Counted from the first letter of the stretch, positions 1-10,088 are shown. The stretch: DNA of 64,000 nt from Flavobacterium sp. (GCA_014379405.1 JACMLU010000004.1:62001-126000), one strand, 5' to 3'. Translations and numbers: made by a program. Notes: generated by a model not told the origin, from the sequence alone.

Positions 1-807
1 GGCACAAACACACAATCTGGAGCAGGAATTCCAATGGCAACCGATATTGCTTTTGCGCTTGGAATTTTATCCTTGTTGGGAAATAAAGTTCCTACCTCGT
101 TAAAAGTATTTTTAACCGCACTGGCCGTTATTGACGACTTAGGAGCGATTTTGGTGATTGCGATATTTTACACCAAAACGTTACTTTGGGACAATCTTTT
201 AATTGCCTTGGGAATTTTTGGTTTCTTATTTATCCTTAACCGATTGAAAGTTAGAAATTTAATTCCTTATATAATTGGCGGTGTGGTGATGTGGTATTTT
301 ATGTTGAATTCTGGGGTTCACGCTACTATTACTGGAGTTTTATTAGCTTTCGCGATTCCTTTTGGAAATGGAGGTCACAAATCAACTTCTTATATTTTGC
401 AACATTTCCTTCACAAACCTGTTGCTTTTATCATACTTCCCATATTTGCATTGGCCAATACGGCAATCATTTTAAGTTCTAATATGGGTGAAATTTTGAC
501 CCAACATTACAGTATTGGAATAGCATTGGGGCTCATCGTTGGAAAACCTCTTGGGATTTTCGCACTCAGTTTCTTGGCTGTAAAATTAGGAATTTGTCAA
601 CTCCCGAGCGACTTAAATTGGAAATCAATATTTGGAGTTGGTTTTTTAGGAGGAATTGGTTTTACAATGTCCATTTTTGTAACCTTGTTGGCTTTTGAAG
701 ACGCGACAATTATCAACAATGCAAAATTCATTATTCTACTTTCTTCCTTGACAGCGGGAATAATAGGATTTCTAAGTTTAAAATTAACCTTAAAAATGAA
801 GTCCTAA
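1..807 (+). CDS. nhaA: Na+/H+ antiporter NhaA, 3' part
   Basis: The frame is open from base 1 and reads through GAGIPMATDIAFALG, the conserved NhaA segment with the sodium-binding Asp pair region (TDIAFALG, then AVIDDLGAI about 30 residues later). The gene therefore began upstream of the window and only its C-terminal two thirds is present. NhaA is an inner-membrane antiporter that exports Na+ in exchange for protons. The rest is a run of hydrophobic segments typical of helices 4-12, including GGIGFTMSIFVTLLAF near the C-terminus. The internal ATG at 34 is not the true start. The stop is at 805-807. Confidence 0.95.
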   Translation, partial: GTNTQSGAGIPMATDIAFALGILSLLGNKVPTSLKVFLTALAVIDDLGAILVIAIFYTKTLLWDNLLIALGIFGFLFILNRLKVRNLIPYIIGGVVMWYFMLNSGVHATITGVLLAFAIPFGNGGHKSTSYILQHFLHKPVAFIILPIFALANTAIILSSNMGEILTQHYSIGIALGLIVGKPLGIFALSFLAVKLGICQLPSDLNWKSIFGVGFLGGIGFTMSIFVTLLAFEDATIINNAKFIILLSSLTAGIIGFLSLKLTLKMKS

Positions 808-884
808 ACATTTCATTAGCCAACAATTTTTAGTAATTTTCAACGTTTTTAGAACGAATACGCTTTATAAATTTTAAACTACAA

Positions 885-1769
885 ATGAGTTCCACCAATT
901 CTTCAGACCAAAAAAAATCATTATTGATAGCCACTCTATTATATGGAACGCTGTTATTGATTTTATTTTTCATCCGTTTTTGGCCTCCAGCAAATCTGGA
1001 ACAATTAACGGGAGGTGGCGGTGGCGGAGGTGTTACGGTAAACTTTGGCGACAGCGATTTAGGTTCTGGAGCTAATTATAAAAGTGAGGTTTTGAATGTA
1101 AAAAATCAGGTCAAACAAACACCAACAAAAGCTATACCTGACGAAGCTATTTTATCACAGGAAAATTCAACCGAAGAAAGCGTAGTCATTCCACAAAAGG
1201 AAAAGCCTTTAAAACCAACTCCTGTTTTAAAAGAAGAACCAAAACCAGTTGTAGTGGCAAAACCAAAAGTTTCCAACACTACAAATGATGCATTGTCGAA
1301 TATTATGAAAGGCTCGAACAAAGGTGGTGATGGCGATGACAAAACAGCCGGAAATAAAGGAAAAGCGAACGGGAGCTTAAGTTCTACCGGTTATTATGGA
1401 ACAGGAGGTTCTGGAGGTGGAACCGGTGGAGGAAATGGAACAGGAACAGGAACAGGAAGCGGATATGGTGCTGGAACTGGCGGAGGCTCAGGAAATGGAA
1501 CTGGCTATTCTTTAGGAAACAGGAAAGCAATTTCTAAACCTGCTCCAAAATATACTTGTAACGAGGAAGGAAAAGTGGTAGTAGAAGTTTCAGTGGATAG
1601 AAATGGAAGAACCACAAATGCCATTGCAGGAATAAAAGGAACTACAAATACGGCAAAATGTTTGCTGGACCAAGCCAGAATTGCCGCAATGAATACACGA
1701 TGGGATGCCAGCAGCGATGCACCAGAAAAACAAGTGGGGAAAATTGTTTATAATTTCAATTTGAATTAA
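885..1769 (+). CDS. TonB-like energy transducer with Gly-rich linker
   Basis: This is a 294-aa protein with one N-terminal transmembrane segment (about residues 13-30), a proline/lysine/glutamate-rich region (about 75-130), a long glycine/threonine/serine-rich spacer (about 160-208) and a C-terminal domain of about 80 residues that looks like a TonB C-terminal or AgmX-type domain. The overall plan is that of TonB proteins that couple the proton motive force from ExbB/ExbD to outer-membrane receptors. exbD and exbB lie just downstream on the opposite strand, so the three genes converge instead of forming one operon. Two Cys flank the C-terminal domain (CNEEGK and KCLLDQ) and may pair in the periplasm. 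The exact receptor partner cannot be read from the sequence. Confidence 0.8.
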   Translation: MSSTNSSDQKKSLLIATLLYGTLLLILFFIRFWPPANLEQLTGGGGGGGVTVNFGDSDLGSGANYKSEVLNVKNQVKQTPTKAIPDEAILSQENSTEESVVIPQKEKPLKPTPVLKEEPKPVVVAKPKVSNTTNDALSNIMKGSNKGGDGDDKTAGNKGKANGSLSSTGYYGTGGSGGGTGGGNGTGTGTGSGYGAGTGGGSGNGTGYSLGNRKAISKPAPKYTCNEEGKVVVEVSVDRNGRTTNAIAGIKGTTNTAKCLLDQARIAAMNTRWDASSDAPEKQVGKIVYNFNLN

Positions 1770-1815
1770 AGAACGGACCGCAGATAACGCGGATCAAACG
1801 GATTTACACAGATAA

Positions 1816-1850
1816 AAAAATGCCTCTAAAATAAATTTAGAGGCATTTTT
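1816..1850. terminator. Bidirectional terminator between tonB-like gene and exbD
   Basis: A perfect 15-bp inverted repeat (1816-1830 and 1836-1850) with a 5-base loop has A-runs on the left and T-runs on the right. It sits between two convergent genes and can terminate both. Confidence 0.85.
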
Positions 1851-1869
1851 ATTTAGAATAATTTTGATG

Positions 1870-2265
1870 CTATTTCGGACTGGTTGCAATCACAAACTTC
1901 AAATTATTTTTTACTCCAATTTGCAAAACATCTACTAAATCCTGCACTTGCAAGTTGAACGGAATTCTTACTATAACCGTTTGATCTTTTTCGGAATTCA
2001 TTTTTGACATCAAAGTCGTTTCTAATTCTTCGAAGGAAACGGGTTGTTTGTCGAGATAGAATTTTTTGTCTTCGGTAACGGATAAACTAATGTATTGTTT
2101 GTTGGTTTTTTCGTTAGATTTGGCTTTTGGCAAAGTCATTTTAATCACATTCGGATTGGCCAAAGTGGATATAATCAAGAAAAACAACAACAAGAAAAAC
2201 ATAATATCACTCAGCGAAGACGTGGCGACTTCGGCGTGGAATCTTCTTTTTCGTTTTATCGACAT
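1870..2265 (-). CDS. exbD: ExbD/TolR-family biopolymer transport protein
   Basis: The 131-aa protein has a basic cytoplasmic N-terminus (KRKRRF), a single transmembrane helix (about 18-36) with the essential membrane Asp in SLSDIMFF (D20), and a periplasmic domain of about 90 residues. This is the ExbD/TolR plan, in which the Asp takes part in proton flow through the ExbB channel. It starts 2 bp after the exbB stop, so the two are translated from one message. Length and topology are normal. Confidence 0.92.
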   Translation of the reverse strand: MSIKRKRRFHAEVATSSLSDIMFFLLLFFLIISTLANPNVIKMTLPKAKSNEKTNKQYISLSVTEDKKFYLDKQPVSFEELETTLMSKMNSEKDQTVIVRIPFNLQVQDLVDVLQIGVKNNLKFVIATSPK

Positions 2266-2267
2266 CG

Positions 2268-2963
2268 TTATGCTTTTTGAATAATATTTACAAATTCCAA
2301 TATTTGCTTTTGAATTTTTAAAGCAAAATTATCAATCTTTCCGTTTAGTAAGTGATAAGCACTGTATGCTATTATACCAACCAACAATCCAGCTCCACTA
2401 CTAATCATTTTTTCGTACAACCCTCCAGATATATTACCAATACTGATATTCTCGGTAACTGAAATGCTGTAAAATATTTTTATAACTCCCGAAATAGTCC
2501 CGATAAATCCTAAAGTTGGTGCAATCCCTGCAATAAGTCCAAGTTGGCCTAAATGTTTTTCCATTTCACCAATTTCGATATCGGCAGCTCGATCCATATT
2601 CGATTCAATCTCAATAATTGGTCTTCCAATAATAAGAATTCCTTCTTTTATAATATTTCCCGAAGAGGTATTACTTCTTTCTGCGATTGACCGTGCCATA
2701 TCCAACTTACCAGAATGAAGATGGTCTCTAACATCTCTCATCAAAAGAGCATCAATTTTTGAAGCTTTATGAATATACAAATAGCGTTCTATAATCAGGT
2801 AAAAAGTATAAAATAACAATATTGAAATTGGAATCAAGAAAAACCCACCTTTTAAAATAAATTCTAAAACCGAGATTTCATTGGTTGCAGCGATTTTTTC
2901 TATAACTACGTTTGATGCGGCATTTGCGATGGTATCGGCTTGTAATTGTATTAAACTAAACAT
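2268..2963 (-). CDS. exbB: MotA/TolQ/ExbB proton channel protein
   Basis: The 231-aa protein has three hydrophobic segments (about 38-60, 140-160 and 183-205) separated by a large cytoplasmic loop. The conserved GLIAGIAPTLGFIGTISGVI helix and the last helix SSGAGLLVGIIAY form the channel signature. It pairs with ExbD to energise TonB-dependent uptake or, as TolQ, envelope constriction. It is the first gene of a two-gene operon with exbD. Confidence 0.92.
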   Translation of the reverse strand: MFSLIQLQADTIANAASNVVIEKIAATNEISVLEFILKGGFFLIPISILLFYTFYLIIERYLYIHKASKIDALLMRDVRDHLHSGKLDMARSIAERSNTSSGNIIKEGILIIGRPIIEIESNMDRAADIEIGEMEKHLGQLGLIAGIAPTLGFIGTISGVIKIFYSISVTENISIGNISGGLYEKMISSGAGLLVGIIAYSAYHLLNGKIDNFALKIQKQILEFVNIIQKA

Positions 2964-3086
2964 ATATTATTATTTTATTCATTAATTCTAAAAATTATTT
3001 CAAATTTGCAATAAAGATACTTTTCGATGTACAATTAAACTAAAAAAATCGAAAAATATTTCAGTCCACCCCTATTTTAACAGAAA

Positions 3087-4322
3087 ATGAACTATCAAGA
3101 AACAATAAACTGGATGTTTAATCAATTGCCAATGTACCAACTTCAAGGTGCTTCGGCTTATAAAAAAGATTTGACCAACGCCTATTTGCTAGCCAATCAT
3201 CTTGACAATCCAGAGAAAAATCTAAAATGCATTCACGTAGCTGGAACAAACGGCAAAGGCTCCACTTCGCATATGATGGCCTCAATACTTCAGGAAGCTG
3301 GTTATACAGTAGGTTTGTACACTTCACCCCATTTAAGAGATTACAGAGAACGCATCAAAATTAACGGAGTCGAAATTTCGGAAGAATTTGTATATGATTT
3401 CATTAATAATAACAAAGCTTTTTTTGAAGCCAATGATATGAGTTTCTTCGAAATGACCGTCGGTTTGGCTTTCGATTATTTCGCCAAAGAAAAGGTAGAC
3501 ATTGCCATTATCGAAGTGGGAATGGGCGGAAGATTAGACGCCACCAATATCATCACCCCACTAGTTTCAGTGATAACAAACATAGGATTAGACCATACTC
3601 AATTTCTAGGAAACACAATGGAATCTATAGCATTTGAAAAAGCAGGAATCATCAAACCTGGAATTCCAGTAGTCATTGGGGAATTTACTAATGAAACAAA
3701 GCCCGTTTTTTTAGCCAAAGCCAAGGAAAATAATTCTGAAATCTATTTTGCATCCAAATTAATTTTACAAAATTATCCATCCGATTTAATTGGAGATTAT
3801 CAAGTTCACAACAAAAAAACGGTCTTGCAAACCATTACCATTATAAACTCCCAAAAGGAATTTAAAATATACGAAACAGACATTAAATCAGGACTATTAA
3901 ATGTTGTAAAAAATACGGGACTTGAGGGGAGATGGCAGCAACTGGGCGAATCTCCAAAAATAATTTGCGATACAGCACACAACAAAAATGGTTTGGAAAT
4001 CGTGATCAAGCAAATCCAAAAAGAAAAATACGACACTTTGCATATTGTTTTAGGAATGGTAAACGACAAAGATTTGGATGAAGTCCTACCCCTATTCCCA
4101 ACTAATGCCATTTATTATTTCTGTAAACCTAATATTCCTCGAGGACTAGAAGCTACAATTTTACAAGAAAAAGCCCAGAAATTTAATCTAAAAGGCGAAA
4201 CATACTCCTCTGTTACAGATGCTTACAGTATTTCCAAGAATGTAGCTACAAAAAAAGATTTTATTTTTGTAGGCGGAAGCACCTTTGTAGTGGCTGAATT
4301 ACCAACAAACACTGCCGTTTAA
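3087..4322 (+). CDS. folC: Bifunctional folylpolyglutamate/dihydrofolate synthase
   Basis: The 411-aa protein carries the ATP-binding loop GTNGKGS at residues 53-59, EVGMGGRLDATN at about 142-153, and the DHTQFLG and DTAHNKNG motifs of the Mur-ligase-like FolC family. It joins dihydropteroate to glutamate and extends glutamate chains on folates in the cytosol. The start at 3087 is well placed, about 120 bp from the divergent exbB. The usual DGAHN motif reads DTAHN here, a mild substitution. Length is normal. Confidence 0.95.
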   Translation: MNYQETINWMFNQLPMYQLQGASAYKKDLTNAYLLANHLDNPEKNLKCIHVAGTNGKGSTSHMMASILQEAGYTVGLYTSPHLRDYRERIKINGVEISEEFVYDFINNNKAFFEANDMSFFEMTVGLAFDYFAKEKVDIAIIEVGMGGRLDATNIITPLVSVITNIGLDHTQFLGNTMESIAFEKAGIIKPGIPVVIGEFTNETKPVFLAKAKENNSEIYFASKLILQNYPSDLIGDYQVHNKKTVLQTITIINSQKEFKIYETDIKSGLLNVVKNTGLEGRWQQLGESPKIICDTAHNKNGLEIVIKQIQKEKYDTLHIVLGMVNDKDLDEVLPLFPTNAIYYFCKPNIPRGLEATILQEKAQKFNLKGETYSSVTDAYSISKNVATKKDFIFVGGSTFVVAELPTNTAV

Positions 4323-4440
4323 CGATAAAAGGTATTTTTTGTTTATAATTTATGTTAATTATATGCAAATAATTGAATTATAATTGATTAGCTTTAAGCC
4401 TTTTTTTCTAATTAATTAACCATTTAAAAACTAAATTCTC

Positions 4441-5250
4441 ATGAAAAAAGACAAATTTTTAGCATTAGGAATGTTAATTTTTACATTTCTATTGAGTGTG
4501 AATGTAAACGCTCAAGAAGAACCAAAACCTGTATACATTACAGTTACCACTATGCATCGAAATTTCGATAATGCCAACAGAACCGATTGGCAAAAAACGG
4601 AACAGGAGTACTATGACAAAGTCATCAGCAAGAATGATTTAATAATAGGCTCTGAAATCCTGACCCATTATTACACTGCAAACAGCTCTGAAATTTTACA
4701 TATTTCAGTTTATAAAACATGGGGAGACATAGAAAAAGCCAATGAAATTTCAACGGAATTAATTAAAAAAGCATGGCCGGACGAAACTGCAAGAAAAGCT
4801 TTTTTTGACAAACAAAGAAGTTTTTACACAACAGTACATTCCGATGAAATTTACACTTCACTCCCAACGATAGGCTATAAAGAGTTAAAAACAACTTCAA
4901 AAGAGCCAATGATTGTATACCTACGTAAATCACAATTATCAATGAATGGACAAGGAAAAGAAAAAGAAATGAAGGAATTTAACGATAAAGTAACCTTGAA
5001 AAACCCATACATAAAAGCTTATTACCCTCACCGTCATGCTTGGGGTTCCGATAGCCGAGAATTTGTGGAAGCCTTTTTGTTTGACTCGATGTCGGATATG
5101 GAAAAATCAAGCGACAAAGACGACGAATTAGAAAAAGCCTCATGGCCAAAAGAAGCCGACAGAAAAGCCTTTTTTGACGAAATGAGAAAGTCTTTTACTG
5201 GTATTCACGGTGATTACGTTTACCGTAACGAACCAACAATGACAAAATAA
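4441..5250 (+). CDS. Secreted protein with duplicated ~90-residue module, unknown function
   Basis: The 269-aa protein has a signal peptide (about 1-24, ending NVNAQ). The mature part consists of two related halves: segment WPDETARKAFFDKQ with VHSDEIYTSLPT in the first half is matched by WPKEADRKAFFDEM with IHGDYVYRNEPT in the second. The size and the beta-strand/helix alternation resemble dimeric alpha+beta barrel (ferredoxin-like) domains such as NIPSNAP or EthD, but that is only an impression. I do not recognise a named family. It is monocistronic, followed by a strong terminator. Confidence 0.75.
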   Translation: MKKDKFLALGMLIFTFLLSVNVNAQEEPKPVYITVTTMHRNFDNANRTDWQKTEQEYYDKVISKNDLIIGSEILTHYYTANSSEILHISVYKTWGDIEKANEISTELIKKAWPDETARKAFFDKQRSFYTTVHSDEIYTSLPTIGYKELKTTSKEPMIVYLRKSQLSMNGQGKEKEMKEFNDKVTLKNPYIKAYYPHRHAWGSDSREFVEAFLFDSMSDMEKSSDKDDELEKASWPKEADRKAFFDEMRKSFTGIHGDYVYRNEPTMTK

Positions 5251-5258
5251 TGGTACTA

Positions 5259-5305
5259 TTTCAAACAAACTCCGATTTTGTCTTGGAATCGGAGTTTGTT
5301 TGAAA
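5259..5305 (+). terminator. Rho-independent terminator
   Basis: A 19-bp perfect stem (5259-5277 with 5287-5305) closes a 9-base loop and is followed by TTTTA. It lies 8 bp after the stop of the duplicated secreted protein. Confidence 0.85.
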
Positions 5306-5387
5306 TTTTATTCCCAGCTTAATAAATTAAATACCAACTAAATACAATAAACCTCAAAAAAAATATGGAAATTTCTATAAAAATATT

Positions 5388-5417
5388 TTGGAAAAGCAAA
5401 AAACCACCTTATATTTG
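5388..5417 (+). promoter_or_regulatory. Bacteroidota primary promoter of tRNA-Val
   Basis: TTG at 5388-5390 is separated by exactly 19 bases from TATATTTG at 5410-5417, an exact match to the Bacteroidota -33/-7 consensus TTG-N19-TAnnTTTG. The tRNA begins 12 bases further on. Confidence 0.85.
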
Positions 5418-5429
5418 CACCCACAATTA

Positions 5430-5504
5430 GGGCGATTAGCTCAGCTGGTTCAGAGCACCTCGTTTACACCGAGGGGGTCGGGGGTTCGAACCCCTCATCG
5501 CCCA
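5430..5504 (+). tRNA. tRNA-Val (anticodon TAC)
   Basis: A 7-bp acceptor stem (GGGCGAT at 5430-5436 with ATCGCCC at 5497-5503) encloses a D arm, an anticodon stem CCTCG/CGAGG with loop TTTACAC, and a T arm GGGGTTCGAACCCC. The anticodon in the loop is TAC, which reads valine codons. The discriminator base is A at 5504, and CCA is not encoded. Confidence 0.95.
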
Positions 5505-5509
5505 CAAGA

Positions 5510-5540
5510 AACTTCAACAGAAATGTTGGAGTTTTTTTTT
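5510..5540 (+). terminator. Terminator of tRNA-Val
   Basis: A 10-bp stem (5510-5519 with 5524-5533, one wobble) runs into about nine T, starting a few bases after the tRNA 3' end. Confidence 0.8.
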
Positions 5541-5671
5541 GATTTATTTTTCCAAATATTCTTTTGATTTGGAACAAATATTAATTTCTGTTTTTGATAC
5601 TGACTCTCAATTTTATCTACATTTGTCTTATTACTTTCAACTAAGAAAGCATCGTTAACCAATCACATTAA

Positions 5672-6070
5672 ATGAAACACTTATTAACAACATTATTCGC
5701 AGTATGCCTATCTTTCACGGCGGCTGTAGCACAAGATAAAACTACGGATAAAGCCCCACAAGAAAAAACGATGTCCAAAGAAGACAAAGCTGCAGCAAAA
5801 GCCAAAAAAGAAGCTGATCTTCAAGAAGCTTTCAAAACAGCTGGAGTTACTGCTGACGAACAGGGAAAATTTAAAGTAATTGTAGACGAGAGCTCTGCTT
5901 TGAATAAAACCATAAAAGCAGACTCATCACTTACTGCCGATGAAAAAATGACAAAAGCTAAAGAAAACACCAAAGCTAGAGACGCAAAGCTTAAAGAATT
6001 ATTGGGTGAAGCCAAATACAAAGCTTTAAAAGACATACAAAAAGCTCAAAAAGAAGCTCAAGTAAAATAA
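5672..6070 (+). CDS. Small secreted Lys/Ala-rich protein
   Basis: The 132-aa protein has a clear signal peptide (about 1-20, ending AVAQ). The mature chain is rich in Lys, Ala and Glu, with predicted long helices, and a C-terminal half (LTADEKMTKAKENTKARDAKLKELLGEAKYKALKDIQ) that resembles LTxxQ/Spy-like helical periplasmic proteins. Its function is unknown. TACATTTG at 5618-5625 could be its -7 box; a TTG lies 21 bases upstream, a looser spacing than the consensus 19. It is monocistronic. Confidence 0.75.
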   Translation: MKHLLTTLFAVCLSFTAAVAQDKTTDKAPQEKTMSKEDKAAAKAKKEADLQEAFKTAGVTADEQGKFKVIVDESSALNKTIKADSSLTADEKMTKAKENTKARDAKLKELLGEAKYKALKDIQKAQKEAQVK

Positions 6071-6092
6071 CAAAAGGAATCTTTATTCCATT

Positions 6093-6130
6093 AAAAAAGG
6101 GTTTGACAAAATAATGTCAAACCCTTTTTT
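6093..6130. terminator. Bidirectional terminator between secreted protein gene and alaS
   Basis: A 16-bp inverted repeat (6093-6108 with 6115-6130) has A-tract and T-tract ends and lies between two convergent genes. Confidence 0.85.
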
Positions 6131-6148
6131 ATTTATTATTTAAAGTAC

Positions 6149-8779
6149 TTATTTCACGAAATCAATCGCTTTTTCCAAAGCCTCCTGAATTCCTGCTGCA
6201 TTTTTTCCTCCGGCAGTTGCAAAAAACGGCTGACCTCCACCTCCACCTTGAATATATTTCCCTAATTCACGAACTACTGCTCCAGCATTCAGGTTTTTCT
6301 CGGCAACTAATTCTTTAGAAATATAACAGCTCAACATAGGTTTCCCATCTTCGGCTGTGGCCAAAACCAAGAAAATATTTTTTCCTAAAGTTCCCAATTC
6401 ATAAGCCAAATCCTTTGCGCCTTCTGGACTCAAATCGACTTGTCTAGCCAAAAATTGTACTCCATTTATTTCAAACAATTCTTGCGCTAATTCGCCTTTC
6501 ATATTTTTGGCTTTATCTTTCAATAAAACTTCCAATTGTTTTTTGAGTTTTGCATTTTCATCTTGCAAAGAATGAACTGCTTTGATAACATCTTGTGGAT
6601 TTTTCAAAACAATTTTAACCTCGCTCAAGGTGTTTTCTTGGGTTTCAAAATAAGTTTGCACCGCATCGCTCGTAATGGCTTCAATACGACGAATTCCTGC
6701 CGCAACTGCTCCTTCAGAAACAATTTTGAAATGCCAAATTTCAGCGGTGTTGGTTACGTGTATTCCTCCGCAAAGTTCCATACTTTCTCCAAATTTGATA
6801 GCACGAACGGTATCTCCATATTTTTCTCCAAACAAAGCCATTGCACCTTCGTCTAAAGCTTGTTGAATTGGAATGCTTCTTCTTTCTATCAAAGGCAATT
6901 GCTCTTGAATTCTAGCATTTACAAAATCTTCAACTTGCTTCAATTCATCATCTGTCATTTTAGAAAAATGAGAGAAATCGAAACGCAGATTTTTATCATT
7001 TACCAAAGATCCTTTTTGCTCCACGTGTGTTCCAAGAATACTTCGCAAAGCTTGGTGCATCAAGTGTGTAGCAGAATGATTTGCAGCCGATTTTTTTCTG
7101 CGATCTGGCGCTACAACTACTTTAAAAATCTCGGTCAAATTAGACGGTAACTCTTTTACAAAATGAATCACTTGGTTGTTTTCCTTTTTGGTATCCAAAA
7201 TATAGATAACATCGCCGTTGGCCGTTTCAAGAACTCCAGCATCACCTACTTGCCCTCCACCCTCTGGATAAAAAGGCGTCATATTGAAAACCAATTGATA
7301 AATCTCTCCGTCTTTTACACTTTCTACTTTTCTATAGCGAGTAATTTTTACTTTGGCTTCGGTGTAATCGTAACCAATAAATTCCTGCTCTTCATCATCA
7401 ACCAAAATCTGCCAATCGCCAGCTTTTACTTTAGAAGCAGCACGAGAACGCTCTTTTTGTTTTTGCAATTCCGATTCGAAAGCGGCTTCGTCTAAACTCA
7501 ATCCTTTTTCAGAAAGAATCAAAGCCGTTAAGTCGATTGGAAAACCATAGGTATCAAACAATTCGAAAGCTTTTTTGCCCGAAATAACGGTTTCTTTTGA
7601 ATTGGTAATTATATTTTCCAACAAAACCAATCCTTGATCCAAGGTTCTTAAAAAAGAATTTTCTTCCTCACGGATCACATTGGTACAAAGTGTTTTTTGT
7701 GATTTTATTTCTGGGAAAGAACCTCCCATTTGCGTACTCAAAGTTTCGACCAATTTATATATAAAAGGTTCTTTGGTATTCAAAAAGGTAAAACCGTAAC
7801 GAATAGCACGACGCAAAATTCTACGAATTACATAACCTGCTCCAGTATTCGACGGCAATTGACCATCGGCAATAGAGAATGCCACGGCACGAACGTGATC
7901 CGCAATAACACGAATGGCAATATTAACTTTATCTTCTTCTTCGTTAGAAGCTTTGATAGTATATTTTGCCCCTGTAATTAATTCAATTTCTCTGATAAGT
8001 GGCGTGAAAACATCCGTATCATAATTGGATTGAACGCCTTGCAAAACCATACAAAGCCTTTCGAATCCCATTCCGGTATCCACGTGTTGTGCTGGTAATT
8101 TTTCTAATGAACCATCGGCTTTACGGTTGAATTCCATAAATACGTTGTTCCAAATTTCGACAACGTGTGGATGGTCGGCATTTACTAAATCTTTCCCTGG
8201 AGTTAATGCTTTTTCTTCGGCAGAACGAATATCAACGTGAATTTCGGAACAAGGTCCACAAGGTCCTTGATCACCCATTTCCCAGAAGTTGTCTTTCTTG
8301 TTTCCAAGAATAATTCGGTCTTCGGAAATTAAGGTTTTCCAAATATCATAAGCTTCTTGGTCGAAAGGTACGTTTTCTTCAGCGTTTCCTTCAAAAACGG
8401 AAACGTAAAGAATATCTTTTGGTATTTTATAAACTTCGGTCAACAATTCCCAAGCCCAGTTGATGGCTTCTTTTTTGAAATAATCGCCAAAAGACCAGTT
8501 ACCCAACATTTCGAACATCGTATGGTGGTAGGTATCGATTCCTACTTCCTCTAAATCGTTGTGTTTTCCTGAAACACGAAGACATTTTTGTGTATCGGCA
8601 ATTCTTTTGCTTTTCGGAGTGGCGTTGCCCAGAAAATATTCCTTAAACTGCGCCATTCCTGAGTTATTAAACATCAGGGTTGGGTCGTTTTTGAGAACTA
8701 TTGGCGCGGAAGGAACGATTAAGTGTCCTTTGCTTTCGAAAAAATCTAGAAATTGTTTACGTACGTCTTGTGATTTCAT
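6149..8779 (-). CDS. alaS: Alanyl-tRNA synthetase
   Basis: The 876-aa protein begins [19 protein letters not shown], as bacterial AlaRS does, and contains the class II catalytic core, the editing domain with the metal ligands HSATH (about residues 566-570) and CGGIH (about 668-672), and the C-terminal Gly-rich DHHA1 domain ([16 protein letters not shown]). It charges tRNA-Ala with alanine and clears mischarged Ser and Gly. Length is complete. It is transcribed alone on the minus strand, with the extragenic element at 8864-9005 upstream. Confidence 0.97.
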   Translation of the reverse strand: MKSQDVRKQFLDFFESKGHLIVPSAPIVLKNDPTLMFNNSGMAQFKEYFLGNATPKSKRIADTQKCLRVSGKHNDLEEVGIDTYHHTMFEMLGNWSFGDYFKKEAINWAWELLTEVYKIPKDILYVSVFEGNAEENVPFDQEAYDIWKTLISEDRIILGNKKDNFWEMGDQGPCGPCSEIHVDIRSAEEKALTPGKDLVNADHPHVVEIWNNVFMEFNRKADGSLEKLPAQHVDTGMGFERLCMVLQGVQSNYDTDVFTPLIREIELITGAKYTIKASNEEEDKVNIAIRVIADHVRAVAFSIADGQLPSNTGAGYVIRRILRRAIRYGFTFLNTKEPFIYKLVETLSTQMGGSFPEIKSQKTLCTNVIREEENSFLRTLDQGLVLLENIITNSKETVISGKKAFELFDTYGFPIDLTALILSEKGLSLDEAAFESELQKQKERSRAASKVKAGDWQILVDDEEQEFIGYDYTEAKVKITRYRKVESVKDGEIYQLVFNMTPFYPEGGGQVGDAGVLETANGDVIYILDTKKENNQVIHFVKELPSNLTEIFKVVVAPDRRKKSAANHSATHLMHQALRSILGTHVEQKGSLVNDKNLRFDFSHFSKMTDDELKQVEDFVNARIQEQLPLIERRSIPIQQALDEGAMALFGEKYGDTVRAIKFGESMELCGGIHVTNTAEIWHFKIVSEGAVAAGIRRIEAITSDAVQTYFETQENTLSEVKIVLKNPQDVIKAVHSLQDENAKLKKQLEVLLKDKAKNMKGELAQELFEINGVQFLARQVDLSPEGAKDLAYELGTLGKNIFLVLATAEDGKPMLSCYISKELVAEKNLNAGAVVRELGKYIQGGGGGQPFFATAGGKNAAGIQEALEKAIDFVK

Positions 8780-8863
8780 TTTTATTGTTTATTCGGTTAT
8801 TTGGTTAATTGGTTATTTGGTTGGTCGCATAAACGAAAACCAAATCAACGAATCAACTTTTTC

Positions 8864-9005
8864 TGCCCCAGATAATAGTGGAAAGCTTCGAAGTTTTGAA
8901 ATCTATTTTTTCTTGAGGTGGCAGAGCGACTGGAAGAAGCTCCTGATAACTCATTAGAAAAAAAGATTTCAAGACGAGAACTTGCAACGGATAGCTGGAA
9001 AAGGC
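8864..9005. repeat. Extragenic palindromic element upstream of alaS
   Basis: The 330-bp gap between alaS and the M23 gene holds this element. Its left end reads GCCCCAGATAATAGTGGAAA and its right end contains TGCAACGGATAGCTGGAAAA. An internal inverted repeat (8896-8913 with 8956-8972, about 17 bp) would form one long hairpin. From memory, flavobacterial genomes carry dispersed extragenic elements with such end sequences; a related, inverted version is at 27571-27653. A 52-codon GTG frame inside it is explained by the repeat. The short direct repeats of GGTTATTTGGTT at 8796-8822 lie just outside. Confidence 0.5.
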
Positions 9006-9110
9006 ACATTAAAATATTTATTATCGAAAAAAGGGTTGAAAAAATGAAACATTTATTAAATTTGTTCGACTAACCTTTTTACAATGTGCAAAAATAGGGT
9101 ATTTTAAAAT

Positions 9111-10088
9111 ATGGCGAAAGTAAAATATTATTACGATTCCGAAAATCTAGCCTATAGAAAGATAATAACAAAAACTAGGAAGAAAGTTGGCGTTGCTTTA
9201 TTGTTTTTAGTGGCTTCGGCGTTGTTTGGTATTTTAAGTTTCATCGTTTTATTGAATACACCCTATTTTGAAACTCCAAAAAATAAAAAACAGGCTCGCG
9301 AAATCGAGAATTTAAAATTGCGTTATGCCATCTTGAACAAAAAAATGGACGAAGTGGAAGAGGTAATCGAGTTTATCGAAGAACGGGACAATAATTTGTA
9401 CAGAGTGTATTTTAACGCATCACCCATTCCGGAAGAGGAACGGAAATCAGGTTTTAAAGAAGTTGATCTATATAAAGATTTAGAAGGTTTCGACAATTCG
9501 CAATTGGTTACCAATACGACAAAAAGGATTGACGTTCTCCGAAAAGAACTCGCCATTCAGTCGAAATCATTAGATGATATTTTGAAAATGGCCAAGGCAA
9601 AAGACAAATTATTAGCAGCTATTCCGGCTATTCAACCCGTGAGAAACGAGAATTTAAAAAGTATGGTTTCGGGTTTTGGGTATCGAACGGATCCTTTTAC
9701 CAAGGCTAGAAAAATGCACGAAGGAATGGATTTTACAGCAAAAACGGGAACTCCAATTTATGCTACTGGTGATGGAGTTGTAGCAAGAGCCGACAATACA
9801 GCTTCGGGTTATGGAAATCATATTGTGATTCGACACGGTTTTGGGTACGAAACTTTATACGGGCATTTAAGCCGATACAAATGCAGGGCTGGACAGCACG
9901 TAAATCGTGGTGATGTTATAGGTTATGTAGGAAGTACAGGAAGATCGGAAGGGCCGCATTTGCATTATGAAGTGCATAAAAATGGTAAAGTGGTGAATCC
10001 ATTGAATTTTTATTACGGAAATATTTCGGCGGTGGAATATGTTGCCATTGCGAAATTGGCAAATCAGGAAAATCAATCTTACGATTAA
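9111..10088 (+). CDS. M23 (LytM-type) peptidoglycan endopeptidase
   Basis: The 325-aa protein has a short cytoplasmic N-terminus, one transmembrane helix (about 27-50), a coiled-coil region (about 60-180) and a C-terminal peptidase M23 domain. The zinc ligands and catalytic residues are visible: HEGMDF (H203, D207) and HLHYE (about 282-286). Such membrane-anchored enzymes cut peptide cross-links in peptidoglycan during growth and division. All catalytic residues are present, so it is likely an active enzyme and not an EnvC-like activator. The MerR-type gene follows 64 bp later on the same strand. Confidence 0.9.
   Translation: MAKVKYYYDSENLAYRKIITKTRKKVGVALLFLVASALFGILSFIVLLNTPYFETPKNKKQAREIENLKLRYAILNKKMDEVEEVIEFIEERDNNLYRVYFNASPIPEEERKSGFKEVDLYKDLEGFDNSQLVTNTTKRIDVLRKELAIQSKSLDDILKMAKAKDKLLAAIPAIQPVRNENLKSMVSGFGYRTDPFTKARKMHEGMDFTAKTGTPIYATGDGVVARADNTASGYGNHIVIRHGFGYETLYGHLSRYKCRAGQHVNRGDVIGYVGSTGRSEGPHLHYEVHKNGKVVNPLNFYYGNISAVEYVAIAKLANQENQSYD

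Noticed and set aside
8918..9073. GTG-started frame of 51 codons before the M23 gene
   Set aside because: It lies across an extragenic palindromic element with a 17-bp hairpin, which explains the open frame.
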